A stretch of 64,000 nucleotides of DNA, from positions 1 through 64,000 of the IMG/VR virus record IMGVR_UViG_3300050821_003995. One strand, given 5' to 3'. The stretch is from a virus. Position 1 is the stretch's first letter. Every line of letters starts with the position of its first letter. Of this stretch, positions 1-9,086 are shown one piece after another. The position numbers and the translations under genes were made by a program. Below the pieces are notes generated by a model. It was not told where the DNA came from. It searched no databases and saw only the letters and a program-made list of their open reading frames with translations.

Positions 1-517
1 ACGTGGCTGCCGGATTTGCCGGTTGGCTTTGCGGCGGCGTAGGCATTTGTGGTGCGGCCGTTGCAAACGGCGATGGCTGAGGAGATGCCATCACAGGGGT
101 GGGGGGTGTCACCGGCCCCGGATCAAACATTATTGGCGGGGTGGGTTGCCCCGGTGGTGAAACCGGACCAGGGTCAGACATTTGCACACCCCCAACTTGT
201 GTCGGGTTTGACACAGAGGCCGGGGAAGGGGGCGGCGAGTTTAAGAATGGCAGCGGAGCATTTTGGCTTGGCGTTGGGTTGGCACCTTGTTGCAAATTGT
301 CACGCCATCCCGGCACCGCAGATTGGGGTGGTGATGCAGGTGGAACAGAAGAATTTCCTTGGAGTTGAGCGTTGCCCAATTCACCCGCTGCTGGGTCAAG
401 TGTTGGCAATGACGAAAACGGGCTGCCCGTACCACCAGCCGACGACGGTGCCGTAGCGGCCGAAGCCGCACTGGCCGCGTTAGAGCCACTGGCTTGTATA
501 GGGTTGCCCAACGACAT
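1..517 (-). CDS. Pro/Ala/Ser-rich virion-region protein (partial, runs off left edge)
   Basis: An open frame begins with ATG at 517 and stays open to base 1, giving at least 172 residues; the C-terminus lies outside the window. The visible part is low complexity, dominated by P, A, S, G and Q with repeated PPxP-type stretches, and shows no recognisable fold. Its ATG follows the TAG of the upstream gene by one base, so translation is probably coupled. Position at the end of the structural block suggests a virion-associated or tail protein, but the visible sequence alone does not show a function. Confidence 0.6.
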   Translation of the reverse strand, partial: MSLGNPIQASGSNAASAASAATAPSSAGGTGSPFSSLPTLDPAAGELGNAQLQGNSSVPPASPPQSAVPGWRDNLQQGANPTPSQNAPLPFLNSPPPSPASVSNPTQVGGVQMSDPGPVSPPGQPTPPIMFDPGPVTPPTPVMASPQPSPFATAAPQMPTPPQSQPANPAAT

Positions 518-518
518 C

Positions 519-728
519 CTATTTCTGCCCCATCAAAGCCCGGATCATCATTGCCACGTTCGGGTTCCCGGCTAACGGATTGCTGCCATTCTGTTGTGGC
601 TGACTGAGATTGACACCGCCGCCCGTTGTCCCGGCCCCAAGGCGCCCCTGCCAATTGGGCAAGCGCCCGGTAAGCTGGTTGAATTGCTGGTTCGCGGGTG
701 GGGTACCTGCGCTTGGGCTAAGGATCAT
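519..728 (-). CDS. small hypothetical protein
   Basis: A 69-residue protein rich in N, Q, G and P, overlapping the end of the upstream acetyltransferase-like gene by four bases and followed within one base by the next start. The tight spacing on both sides supports a real gene in the late operon. No motif is recognised. Confidence 0.55.
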   Translation of the reverse strand: MILSPSAGTPPANQQFNQLTGRLPNWQGRLGAGTTGGGVNLSQPQQNGSNPLAGNPNVAMMIRALMGQK

Positions 729-1168
729 GACGCCGCTCGCTGTTCAAACTGGCACAATTGCTCCACACGCTCACGGAACATAACGAACCGCACGCCCGTG
801 TTACGCCGAATATCTTTATGCCCGTAAAAGCAGCGCTGGTGTCCTTCGAGGACAAAACCAAGCTTCTGCAACGCCCGCATGAGCCTGCGGCTTCGCTGGC
901 TCACCGTCACTGTAACACGGCTCACGTTGAATGTTGAGACTAAAATTCGCGCCAAGCATTTGATGATCCCTGGCGTCAAGGTTCCTGTGCCGTAGTAGCT
1001 GAGTTCCACATTAAAACCGTTCCAGCATTGGAACAAGACACCACCGGTCAATTGGTCATCGGTCATGATCCCAATGGCTTGATCGTATTTCATGCGTGGC
1101 GTCACATGCTTCGTGAACAGGTATTCGGCCACCTGACCGTCACAATGAAGAAGCAAACCCGTTTTCAT
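725..1168 (-). CDS. GNAT-like acetyltransferase
   Basis: 147 residues. The C-terminal half has the layout of a GNAT fold: a segment around residues 88-112 (VTVSQRSRRLMRALQKLGF) resembles the acetyl-CoA binding loop and helix, followed by FVLEGHQR, the usual GNAT strand after that helix. GNAT-like proteins are common among podovirus structural genes and their substrate is unknown. It starts at the base before the stop of the stabilisation-protein gene. A structural rather than enzymatic role cannot be excluded. Confidence 0.55.
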   Translation of the reverse strand: MKTGLLLHCDGQVAEYLFTKHVTPRMKYDQAIGIMTDDQLTGGVLFQCWNGFNVELSYYGTGTLTPGIIKCLARILVSTFNVSRVTVTVSQRSRRLMRALQKLGFVLEGHQRCFYGHKDIRRNTGVRFVMFRERVEQLCQFEQRAAS

Positions 1169-2818
1169 TTAGATAGCCCCGCCTGTTTCAAGAATTGAAT
1201 TGAAAGCATTGACCTGAAGCGTAATTGCCACGCCATTTGGTGTTCCATCGAAAGTGGCCGTGTCAAATACGGCCGAATCAAACAATGACACCCCTGAGGA
1301 AGGGGACACCGGCAACGTGGTATGTATTCGTGCCGCAAAGGCATGCCCTATGGCCTCCACGGTCAGCCATTGAGTGTAGTTCGTTGTGTTTGAGGGCCAC
1401 AGGGACACATCCCAAATAGCCGAATCCCAAAGCACACCCGTGGCATTGATGGACAAAGGCTGCGTGGCAGAAGATGTGCCAAAGTCAACATCAACCTCCA
1501 GCGCTGGCGTAATGGTGCCGTTGACGGTCAGCAGTGGCTGGATCATCGTCATACGCTTGACCTTCCCCGGCTCCTCAAACCAGTTGAAGGCACATTGCAT
1601 ATCTATGGTCACACCAACGCCACTATCCGAATAACCCGAATAACCCCTGATGACGAAGCCGTTGTTGTCACCCCAGTAAAGATTATCACCAAATATCTCA
1701 AAACAGTTGGCGTTCCATCCAGTAAAATGTGACCACGCGCCGGTCAATGTGTTCATGACAAATTGATCTTGGGCTTCGTTCTCAGCAAGCGGCACGTTTA
1801 GGATCAGCAATTGCTGAAGCGGGAAGGCCATCAATTGCCACCCGAAGAACGTGTTGCCTACCTGGGCAGCCTGAGCCATGGCATTTTGGATGCGTGCAGT
1901 GATTGCCACTGAGCGGTCGGCTGAAGGATCAAACGGCAGCGCCTGCGAAATTGGAAGAACACCCTGCTGCGTAATCAATGCAATATCTGAACCAATGCTG
2001 TAGGCGCAGCGCAGCCCCATGGGCGGCGCTAGGTTGAACACGCCAATCAGTGCCCACACACTTGAGTTCGTCGGATCAGTACCGGCGTATAGGGCAATTT
2101 GTCCACGGGAACTGACGAACGCCACGTAATCCTGCGGGCCATTGCCACCGTCAATGGTCCAATCCGTGACTGCAACAAGGTACCCACCCTTATTGAACAA
2201 CGGGCCAAAATCCTGAGTACCCGCAAGAGCACCTTGAATTGCTTGCGTAGCCAAAAAGCTGACAAGAGTAGAGTTCTTCCACACCAGCCAAATGCGCTGC
2301 TTCGCCGCATAAATGTTGATGGCTTGAGCGGTGGTGGTTATGCCTGAAGGGAACCCGGTAATGACAGGAACGCTCCACGCTGAGCCGTTCCATGACCGCA
2401 TTTGATCCACGCCATTCACGCAAAGCAGCACTGTATTCGCGCCCGCTGGCGTGAAATTGGTGTATTGCCAACGGCCGGACCCCAACCCGGTCACAACTGG
2501 GGTAGATAGCCCATAAGACGATACGTCAGAAATGGTAGTGCCGGCAGCAGCAAACATGGTTTCGCCGGTTGGCTGGCGGTACACCATGATGGTTTCAACC
2601 GGCGCCGTGGTGCTGGGGCGGCTCCACGGGTAGGAACCTTGCCGCACCTCTACATAGCCGGGGCGTGCCACCCAATTGACAAGAATGGGGGCGCGCTTGG
2701 GGTCCATCTCAGCCAATGGCGAAATGGCATCCCATCCATCCGTGGGTGCGGGTATGATCTTCGTTTCCACGTCAGGAGCAAGGAACGGGACCTTCGATAT
2801 CGTTTTGGTCTTCCTCAT
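1169..2818 (-). CDS. putative head-tail stabilisation protein (P22 gp10-like)
   Basis: 549 residues, beta-rich with many W, G and N-containing repeated blades and no signal peptide or catalytic motif. Size, position just after the tail adaptor genes and the repeated-strand look fit the beta-propeller packaged-DNA stabilisation or tail-hub proteins of P22-type podoviruses. Such proteins close the portal channel after packaging. It starts with ATGA overlapping the stop of the 58-residue gene before it. The assignment rests on position and general composition rather than a diagnostic motif. Confidence 0.5.
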   Translation of the reverse strand: MRKTKTISKVPFLAPDVETKIIPAPTDGWDAISPLAEMDPKRAPILVNWVARPGYVEVRQGSYPWSRPSTTAPVETIMVYRQPTGETMFAAAGTTISDVSSYGLSTPVVTGLGSGRWQYTNFTPAGANTVLLCVNGVDQMRSWNGSAWSVPVITGFPSGITTTAQAINIYAAKQRIWLVWKNSTLVSFLATQAIQGALAGTQDFGPLFNKGGYLVAVTDWTIDGGNGPQDYVAFVSSRGQIALYAGTDPTNSSVWALIGVFNLAPPMGLRCAYSIGSDIALITQQGVLPISQALPFDPSADRSVAITARIQNAMAQAAQVGNTFFGWQLMAFPLQQLLILNVPLAENEAQDQFVMNTLTGAWSHFTGWNANCFEIFGDNLYWGDNNGFVIRGYSGYSDSGVGVTIDMQCAFNWFEEPGKVKRMTMIQPLLTVNGTITPALEVDVDFGTSSATQPLSINATGVLWDSAIWDVSLWPSNTTNYTQWLTVEAIGHAFAARIHTTLPVSPSSGVSLFDSAVFDTATFDGTPNGVAITLQVNAFNSILETGGAI

Positions 2819-2991
2819 TCGCCACCGAACAGGGCTTTCACGCCTTCGGGGGGCACACCAAGCTTCGCAGCGTGTTCGCGGCTGTGCTTGAGTGAGTGCT
2901 TCTTGTCACCAGCCTTGAGAATAGGTTCGTGAATGGCAGCGTCCTGCTTCTTGCCATTTTCCTCGTAATAGAGCTCGTTACGGTCTGACAT
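2815..2991 (-). CDS. 58-residue charged protein
   Basis: A short gene reading MSDRNELYYEENGKK to VKALFGGE, rich in K, E and H. It overlaps the end of the preceding gene by 14 bases and its TGA overlaps the next ATG, so it is embedded in the late operon with no free space. Lysine- and histidine-rich, probably helical. Function unknown; small charged proteins in this place may be minor head components. Confidence 0.6.
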   Translation of the reverse strand: MSDRNELYYEENGKKQDAAIHEPILKAGDKKHSLKHSREHAAKLGVPPEGVKALFGGE

Positions 2992-4309
2992 AAGCGTTGA
3001 ACCTGTCCATACTGGTGGGGTCCTTCAGATTCAGCTTACCATTCCATGAAGAATTCAGCAAAAGGTTCTTCCCAACCGTTTGCCCACCAGGGGCCATTGC
3101 CTTGATGTCTGAAATCGTCCACAACGCCTTTGGGTCACCACTATTGATTAGTGTTTGTACATGCTGACCTAATTCAGGATCAAGGCCACCCCTCAACATC
3201 CCACCAAGACGACCATTCATAAAGCGTTGCAGGGCCGGCATATCCCTTTCCTGAGGAAGAAAGCCATACTTGGCCCAGGCGTACCCACCCACGTCAATGT
3301 TGGCAAACAAGTCGGCCGATTTCAGCCCCAATTTGTTGTAAGTATCGATTTGATTACCAAGCAACTGTTTGGCAAGCCCGCTTCCCTGATCTGACTTCTC
3401 ATAGAATTTCAAATAGCCATGGTGCGCTTGCCCGGTATCCATGTTTATTTCACGGGCAATCTGGCCTATTTGATCGCCATTCTTATTGACTAACCCACCT
3501 TCAAATTCCAGCGAATTTGGGTCATAGAAACCTTTTCTGAATGTCATATAATCGGGGCTGTGCATCCCAGCAAAATACTGATTGGCAAATGTTTCTTCGT
3601 CCATGTGTGGGGCAATGTGTTTGTCAAATAGGGCATTGGCCGCGTTGCTGCCCCTAAGGAACCCAGCCGGGCGCGTGATAACAGATGGGGCACTTATCTC
3701 TGGTTGTGGGGCCTGCGGATTGTGCCCGGCAACGTCAAAAATGGATGCGCCTGGGTTCTGCTGCAATGCACGAATGATGTCGTCGTCATTCAACTTTGGT
3801 GGCGGGGCACCCCGCTCATTGCTCATATTCCATCTGGCAAATTCGGCATCATTCATAACCCGGCCTATCGGCCCTGGGGCCTGTGCGGGTGCTGTACGTC
3901 CAATGTTTGGCTGTGGGGCAAGCGTCGGGGGTTGACGCGCAACAACATGCGACGGATCAAGTGCTTGCCGAATGTTTTGTACGGTCATAAACGAATTAGG
4001 ATCGCCCGGTGGGTATAGATGTGGGAATAGATCACCCATTTCACGGCCGGGGCCGGGGCCGGGGCCGGGTGGGCTGGCAAGTACGTCATGGACCTGCTGC
4101 CTCACCGGGGGCAGTTGAGGCACAGGCCCCGTCGCAGGCTCAGGCGTGGCCCTGGGCGGCGTCCGTGGCAATGAAGCACCACCCCCACCCAACAGCAACG
4201 CATTGGCCGCGTCTATTTGCAGTATGGGGGGTGGCTTTGGGCCGGGGAAGCCATAGAGGTCATTACCTGCACCACTAAGTGCTTGAATAACTTCGGCAGG
4301 AGAAGGCAT
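2978..4309 (-). CDS. virion-region protein with proline-rich N-terminus and GNAT-like C-terminus
   Basis: 443 residues in two parts. Residues 1-200 are proline, glycine and glutamine rich with no fold visible. From about residue 255 the sequence becomes globular: QGSGLAKQLLGNQIDTYNKL followed by a strand and YAWAKYGFLPQ is the order expected of a GNAT acetyl-CoA site (glycine-rich loop, helix, strand, aromatic-glycine turn). With the gene at 725-1168 this makes two GNAT-like proteins in the late block. It may be a virion protein carried into the host; that is inference. Confidence 0.55.
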   Translation of the reverse strand: MPSPAEVIQALSGAGNDLYGFPGPKPPPILQIDAANALLLGGGGASLPRTPPRATPEPATGPVPQLPPVRQQVHDVLASPPGPGPGPGREMGDLFPHLYPPGDPNSFMTVQNIRQALDPSHVVARQPPTLAPQPNIGRTAPAQAPGPIGRVMNDAEFARWNMSNERGAPPPKLNDDDIIRALQQNPGASIFDVAGHNPQAPQPEISAPSVITRPAGFLRGSNAANALFDKHIAPHMDEETFANQYFAGMHSPDYMTFRKGFYDPNSLEFEGGLVNKNGDQIGQIAREINMDTGQAHHGYLKFYEKSDQGSGLAKQLLGNQIDTYNKLGLKSADLFANIDVGGYAWAKYGFLPQERDMPALQRFMNGRLGGMLRGGLDPELGQHVQTLINSGDPKALWTISDIKAMAPGGQTVGKNLLLNSSWNGKLNLKDPTSMDRFNAYVRP

Positions 4310-4324
4310 TGAAGAGCGCCCTCT

Positions 4325-5302
4325 CTAAACACCCTGATTAGGGCCTACTGGGCCAGGAAAGAAACCATCTTGCACGTTGGCGGGCGATACAAAAATTGGG
4401 TTCACCCTAGAAACAAGCGGAATGGTAGGCGCCGCACCGTCACGGGCAATCAACCGCTTCACATAATCGATCCAGCGGTTTTGCTGAGTGACGTAGCTGC
4501 CAAAACCCTTGGCCTCCCAGAACATCCATTTGATGCCCATGATGACTGCGTTTTCGTCCAGCAAACACGCATCGTCGTCATTGACAAAATACTGCGCGAA
4601 GGCGGCACCATCCGCCACGTTGCCGTGCACGGCCACTGCCGCGATGCTCAAATACTCAAACACAAGCTGCAATGGAGACACAATCTCAGAAGGAGCCGGC
4701 CATATTCTGAACGTGCTAGGGTACGGGCCAATCTTGCGGAAATGCCTACGCGGCCCGGTGGCCACAATGCCTGAGCGGTGCCATTGATCCAGTTGCGGGC
4801 TATCAGGCCCGATCAATTCCCACCGGTTGGTGCGGTCCCACATGGTCCTGTTGTTGAACCAATCAAAGTCAGGTGGCACCGGGTAGGTGTCACGCATGAA
4901 CAGGATAGTCTGCCCGGTCATCAGGGCAGTATTTGTGTTCTCCATATTCAAAGTGACTTGGGTAGCCGAATCCACTGTTTGAATTCGTGCCGCCACCGGG
5001 AGGCCCGGCCCTGACACTTGCCAATAGTTGGGTGCAAATGCAGCCGTGGACGGAATATTCTGAATGACCGCCGATTGTGACGGCAGATCGCCCGTGGTAC
5101 TGGTGGGCACTTGCACAATCAGGTCATATTCAAACTGAAGGGCCGTCCACCTGTTCATGCGCCTGAGTTCGTCAAGCACACGGTTGGCCAACGCCCCCAT
5201 CTGCGCATCGGTATTGGTGGCGGCAGCCGTATAGGCGCTGGTGCCTACAGGCAGGCCAAGTTCCAGCTCGGCCTTTTGCACCATCTGCAAAATTGACAGC
5301 AC
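4325..5302 (-). CDS. head-tail adaptor / tail tubular-like protein
   Basis: 325 residues with a helical N-terminus (residues 1-55), then a long beta-rich middle and a helical end. The order resembles P22 gp4 or T7 tail tubular A type adaptors, which dock beneath the portal. The frame opens with GTG next to the stop of the previous gene; an ATG six codons later is an alternative. It lies between portal-downstream genes and the stabilisation protein, the usual place for an adaptor. Confidence 0.55.
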   Translation of the reverse strand: MLSILQMVQKAELELGLPVGTSAYTAAATNTDAQMGALANRVLDELRRMNRWTALQFEYDLIVQVPTSTTGDLPSQSAVIQNIPSTAAFAPNYWQVSGPGLPVAARIQTVDSATQVTLNMENTNTALMTGQTILFMRDTYPVPPDFDWFNNRTMWDRTNRWELIGPDSPQLDQWHRSGIVATGPRRHFRKIGPYPSTFRIWPAPSEIVSPLQLVFEYLSIAAVAVHGNVADGAAFAQYFVNDDDACLLDENAVIMGIKWMFWEAKGFGSYVTQQNRWIDYVKRLIARDGAAPTIPLVSRVNPIFVSPANVQDGFFPGPVGPNQGV

Positions 5303-5605
5303 TTAAGGACTCACTGGGGCACTTGGCTGATTGAGGAGCTGCATAAGCCGGCTCATGTCGGGCTGCTGAGCCATACCTTGCTGCTGTTGGGCAAGCCCCT
5401 GATTTGGCATCGGCCCACCAAGTGGGCTATTCATGCCCTGACCCGGTGGGGGCTGCATTTGATTAGGGGGCGGTGGAAGCGCCCCCATACCCCCTGGGCT
5501 CTTCATCAGATTTTGGATGGTCAGCAATTGCTGAGGGTTGGGGGGAGGGGGTGGGGCACCCGCACCACCCTGCTTTAGGAGCTGTTGGAGAACCATTGGG
5601 TCCAT
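5303..5605 (-). CDS. proline/glutamine-rich small protein
   Basis: 100 residues from the ATG at 5605, which has a GAGG six bases upstream; an in-frame TTG upstream is less likely. The protein is nearly all P, Q, G, M and N with PPPPP and QQQQ runs, so it is probably disordered. Such linkers occur between podovirus tail genes. Function unknown. Confidence 0.55.
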   Translation of the reverse strand: MDPMVLQQLLKQGGAGAPPPPPNPQQLLTIQNLMKSPGGMGALPPPPNQMQPPPGQGMNSPLGGPMPNQGLAQQQQGMAQQPDMSRLMQLLNQPSAPVSP

Positions 5606-5613
5606 CGTGTGCC

Positions 5614-6420
5614 TCAATCGTTTAGACGCGCACGCTCACGCCTTGCCGGTTTGGCAGCAGCCTTTGGGGCTGCTTTCTTGGGTACCGGGCGCATGGCACG
5701 GCCGCTAGCGGCAATCTGTGCCTCTTGCGGGTCAAACTGCGCATGGGGCATGTGCGTGGGCCGCTCCATACCACCGGCCGCAGCAATATCCGCCTGCCGC
5801 AGCGTACCACCCTTGATCTGGTTCAGCAATTTGGTGACGGTGCTGTTGAGTTCGTTCACGTTGTGCTGAAGCTGAGCAATCTTCTGGTCACGTTCGTCCA
5901 GCTTCCTCTGAAACTCGGCGTGCTTGATGCCCTTCTCTGCCATCTTCAAGTATGACTGCGCCTGATTGACGTAGTTCTGGCAACCCATGCCAACATTCTC
6001 AATGGCGTTGCCGGAAAGATCGGCCAACTGCTCCACCGTGAAGATGTTACAGCCCTCAAGCAGGCCAACCACAGCCGGGTTGCCGGAAAAAAGGATGGAA
6101 ACTGGCGTACCGGAAGGCCGCTGCTCCATATTCTGCTGAAACTGCGCCCATTGCACCGGGAACCGCCGCTGATCACCCTGCGTCGCCGGCCGGTCAACCA
6201 CATTCAACCGTTCACCGGGGTTGCCAATCCGAACATACACAACATTATCGTAAATTGGGTGCCCCTGTTCCTGTGATTTTGCCGGATTGTGGCTTTTGTT
6301 CATATAAAAAATGGCATGCGTATTCTTGTCCTGGAAGTTGACGGTGCCAACCGTCTGCTCTGCGTTGTTCCAGTTGACCCCTTGCGGGCGGAAGGCCGGG
6401 CCATAATCTACATCACTCAT
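5614..6420 (-). CDS. conserved phage protein with coiled coil
   Basis: 268 residues with a good ribosome site (GAGGAG) before ATG. Residues 1-150 look globular and contain VGLLEGCNIFTVEQLADLSG, a helix-hairpin-helix-like pattern. Residues 165-210 form a heptad coiled coil, and the last 60 residues are basic and alanine rich. Proteins of this layout are frequent in podovirus structural regions without an assigned role. DNA contact through the basic tail is possible but unproven. Confidence 0.5.
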   Translation of the reverse strand: MSDVDYGPAFRPQGVNWNNAEQTVGTVNFQDKNTHAIFYMNKSHNPAKSQEQGHPIYDNVVYVRIGNPGERLNVVDRPATQGDQRRFPVQWAQFQQNMEQRPSGTPVSILFSGNPAVVGLLEGCNIFTVEQLADLSGNAIENVGMGCQNYVNQAQSYLKMAEKGIKHAEFQRKLDERDQKIAQLQHNVNELNSTVTKLLNQIKGGTLRQADIAAAGGMERPTHMPHAQFDPQEAQIAASGRAMRPVPKKAAPKAAAKPARRERARLND

Positions 6421-6432
6421 AGTGCTTCTCCT

Positions 6433-7833
6433 CTACGCAGCTACGCGCTGCCGGTGCTGATTGGCCAACGCCTGCAAGGGCATGACCATGCGTTCTACAA
6501 CTTCTTCCCAATCATACGGCTTCTTTTGAGTGAAAAGCCGCATGGTAGGATACCACGGCGTGTCGTCGCGGTCCATAAGCCAGCGCCAGCACGCATCGTA
6601 GCGGCTTAACAGCCACGTAGGCTTGCCCAAACCGCCTGCAACGTGCGCCACTGACGTATCCACACTGATCACAAGGTCAAGGCACTGGATCAAGGCTGCC
6701 GTGTCAAAGAAATCATATAGGTCACTGCCCCAATCGCCAATAGTCATGCCATCGGGGTGGAAGCGAAGCTGATCCCTGGGTGGCCCAAGCTGAAGGTTGA
6801 CCCATGAGATACCCGATATGGCCGCCAGCGGTGCAAACTGCTCCAGCCGCATTGACCGGCGCGCGTCAATGGACGTGGCTATGGGGTCCTGGTCCCTATT
6901 CATGCCGGCCCAGCAAATGCCCACCAGCAAGCCCTGGGGCAGCGCTGTGAGCCTTTCACGCCACACTGAGGCCCGGTGAGGGTCGTGAGGCAGGTAGGGT
7001 ACGTGGCCCGGCACCGTTTCAAGCGTGGTCTTCAGCACGCGGGGTACCGATAGCATGGCCGCGCACGCTTTAATTCCATAGGGGGGCTTCTCACCAAGCG
7101 TGACCACACCGTCCACGCCTTCAATTCCCTTCATCAAACGCGTCAAAGGATGCACCACCTCCAAAAATACCCTACCATGCCATTTGGCCTTGGCCAACTT
7201 GGCGTAACGGCAGAACTGAAGCACGTCACCCATGCCCTGCTCGCCGTAGATCAATAGAATATCGTCCGGGTGCTTGGCCTTTTCACCTTCCCAGTTAGGA
7301 AACGGGAAACCACGCGGCTTCATGGGCGCTTGGTTCCACCGGCACTCAAATTCTTGGAAGCCCTCCTCAAGCTGACCCAACATCAGCAACGCCATGGCTA
7401 GGCCGACGCGGGCATTATTGTAATCAGGCTTGATGCTGAGGGCCTTGCGGTAGGCTTCCAAAGCTTCCTTTGGCTTGCGCTGACGCATCAGCACATTGCC
7501 ACGGTTGTTCGGGGGTTCTGGTATCTTGTTGTTGCGGTTGGCGGCACGCTTGAAATCGTCCAGTGCCTGTTCCCATTTCTCCAGTTCCATATAGGCCGCG
7601 CCACGGTCGTTGTAGTAACCGCCATCGTCGGGCACCAGCCCTATGGCCTGATTGTAATTCAGCACCGCGTCAAACGGGTGCCCCAGCTTCAAAAGGGTGG
7701 ATGCACGGGAGGCCCACGCCGGGTGGAACTTTGGGTTTTCCAACAAAATGGCGTCAAACTGGGTCATGGCCAAAGGCAGGTTGCCTTTGATCTGGTTTTG
7801 GGTGGCTTTGGTAAAGAGATCAACAAAATCCAT
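6433..7833 (-). CDS. TPR protein with glycosyltransferase-like domain
   Basis: 466 residues from the ATG at 7833, preceded by AAGGAGCG; the longer frame to 7860 lacks a ribosome site. Residues 1-160 hold about four tetratricopeptide repeats. The rest resembles heptosyltransferase / family 9 type glycosyltransferase folds, with EQGMGDVLQFCRYA as the first Rossmann turn and ISVDTSVAHVAGGLGKPTW as the donor-binding motif. TPR plus this domain is known from bacterial sugar transferases. Its place among virion genes suggests glycosylation of capsid or tail proteins, or of host surface sugar, by inference. Confidence 0.7.
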   Translation of the reverse strand: MDFVDLFTKATQNQIKGNLPLAMTQFDAILLENPKFHPAWASRASTLLKLGHPFDAVLNYNQAIGLVPDDGGYYNDRGAAYMELEKWEQALDDFKRAANRNNKIPEPPNNRGNVLMRQRKPKEALEAYRKALSIKPDYNNARVGLAMALLMLGQLEEGFQEFECRWNQAPMKPRGFPFPNWEGEKAKHPDDILLIYGEQGMGDVLQFCRYAKLAKAKWHGRVFLEVVHPLTRLMKGIEGVDGVVTLGEKPPYGIKACAAMLSVPRVLKTTLETVPGHVPYLPHDPHRASVWRERLTALPQGLLVGICWAGMNRDQDPIATSIDARRSMRLEQFAPLAAISGISWVNLQLGPPRDQLRFHPDGMTIGDWGSDLYDFFDTAALIQCLDLVISVDTSVAHVAGGLGKPTWLLSRYDACWRWLMDRDDTPWYPTMRLFTQKKPYDWEEVVERMVMPLQALANQHRQRVAA

Positions 7834-7864
7834 TGAACGCTCCTTGCAACATGGCACCAATAAG

Positions 7865-8209
7865 CTACCCGGTCAAAGGCGTTCTAAATTTACCGCCAGT
7901 TTCGATGTTGTAATCGTACCCATGGCTTTGAACTATCTTACCATCGATACCTGCTGTCGGGTGATAAATGCACCAACGGCCTTCGGCGTCAATAACCTTA
8001 ATGGCCATCGGCATCTCGTCAGGAAATTCGCCACCATGCTCCAAAGTTTTAAAAGTTAATGTAGAGCCATCCATCCCTTCATCCTGAGGGCGCATTTCTT
8101 CTGTCATTCTCTTAAAACGATGAGAACTGACAAGAACAGGCTGCTCAGCGGCTGAGAACGCCAATCTGTTAATTGCTGCTTCAACAGGGTCACGTTGCGT
8201 TTCACTCAT
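7865..8209 (-). CDS. hypothetical protein
   Basis: 114 residues from the ATG at 8209, preceded by GAGGAGTT; upstream in-frame starts fall in the terminator and are rejected. The sequence is mixed alpha/beta with a C-terminal region rich in G, H and Y. No family recognised. It lies just after a Rho-independent terminator, so its expression may depend on read-through. Confidence 0.55.
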   Translation of the reverse strand: MSETQRDPVEAAINRLAFSAAEQPVLVSSHRFKRMTEEMRPQDEGMDGSTLTFKTLEHGGEFPDEMPMAIKVIDAEGRWCIYHPTAGIDGKIVQSHGYDYNIETGGKFRTPLTG

Positions 8210-8232
8210 GAATAACTCCTCTGGTTGCATAC

Positions 8233-8269
8233 AAAGAAAAACCCTGCCGGGGGTGTGGCCCGGCAGGGG
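8233..8269 (-). terminator. Rho-independent terminator
   Basis: On the minus strand a ten-base-pair stem (CCCTGCCGGG with CCCGGCAGGG) closes a short loop and is followed directly by TTTTTCTTT. It lies just below the decoration-like gene and would end or attenuate the capsid transcript. Confidence 0.85.
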
Positions 8270-8278
8270 TAGCATGTT

Positions 8279-8857
8279 TTAGTTGGTCAAGCCAATCGTG
8301 GGCCAATTGAGGATGGCCGTGTTGGGGCCTGCCGTGGAGCCGGTGGCCTGAGATATGACCATGCCGGTGATGTTGTACGTGGTACCGGAACCACCACCGG
8401 ACGAGGACACCTGACCGGCAACGGTCGCGCTCGAGTGGAGCTGAGCATCCTTGGTGGTTGACGCCGCGCAACTCACGTTGGCAGCGTTGCCGGCACGTTG
8501 CAGCCAGAAGTACGAAGCGGTTTGGGTGCCGGAAGGAGCCGGGATACCCAAGGTGCCGCCAGGGCCACCAACCACACCGACAAAGTCTCCGGTGGGGGCA
8601 GTGGCAATGGTAGCGCCGCCAATTGGTGCAACGGACCAGGAGCCGGGCACTTCCGACACGATGCCCACCATGCCGGCCGACAGCGTTTGGCTGGCAGTGC
8701 AGTACACCCATGAGGAACCGTCCGTGCCCCAGGCAATTTCACCAGGGTAAAACGGCGGTGCGGGGTATTCGGGGGCCGACTTCGTGTCCAACAGGAATAC
8801 GGAGTTGATGTCAACACCCGACTGCACCGTAGTTGAGTAGATCACAGGGTTGGCCAT
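8279..8857 (-). CDS. putative capsid decoration or head protein
   Basis: 192 residues, strongly beta and rich in G, S, T, A with very few charges, as in capsid decoration proteins and head fibres. A strong ribosome site (GAGGAGG) precedes ATG. It is transcribed just after the capsid region and ends at a strong terminator, which fits a highly expressed virion protein. No diagnostic domain seen. Confidence 0.5.
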   Translation of the reverse strand: MANPVIYSTTVQSGVDINSVFLLDTKSAPEYPAPPFYPGEIAWGTDGSSWVYCTASQTLSAGMVGIVSEVPGSWSVAPIGGATIATAPTGDFVGVVGGPGGTLGIPAPSGTQTASYFWLQRAGNAANVSCAASTTKDAQLHSSATVAGQVSSSGGGSGTTYNITGMVISQATGSTAGPNTAILNWPTIGLTN

Positions 8858-8944
8858 TATTGGCCTCCTCTACAAGGGTTGAAGTTCGTTGACGCTGCTT
8901 CCACTCTTCAGGCATTGGTTTGCCATGCGGTGGTTTACGCGGGT

Positions 8945-8968
8945 GGCGGGGCATTGGTTTGCCCCGCC
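8945..8968 (-). promoter_or_regulatory. hairpin in 5' leader of the decoration-like gene
   Basis: A perfect eight-base-pair inverted repeat (GGCGGGGC and GCCCCGCC) with an eight-base loop lies about 90 bases upstream of the 8857 start. No T-run follows, so it is more likely a leader structure or processing site than a terminator. Confidence 0.5.
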
Positions 8969-9030
8969 TAGAATTGGAGCCAAGCCCATTTAACGCCTAG
9001 CTGGGCATGTGTTTCGGCTAGGGCTTGGCA

Positions 9031-9078
9031 TTTTATTGGGGTTGATCTTGAGTGCCCACAAGCAATATCCCAATAAAA
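9031..9078 (-). terminator. possible terminator after small virion protein
   Basis: A ten-base perfect inverted repeat (TTTTATTGGG and CCCAATAAAA) encloses a smaller CTTG/CAAG stem. It lies just after the stop at 9087 on the minus strand and its outer arm is T-rich. The long loop makes termination uncertain. Confidence 0.4.
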
Positions 9079-9086
9079 AGATCGAG

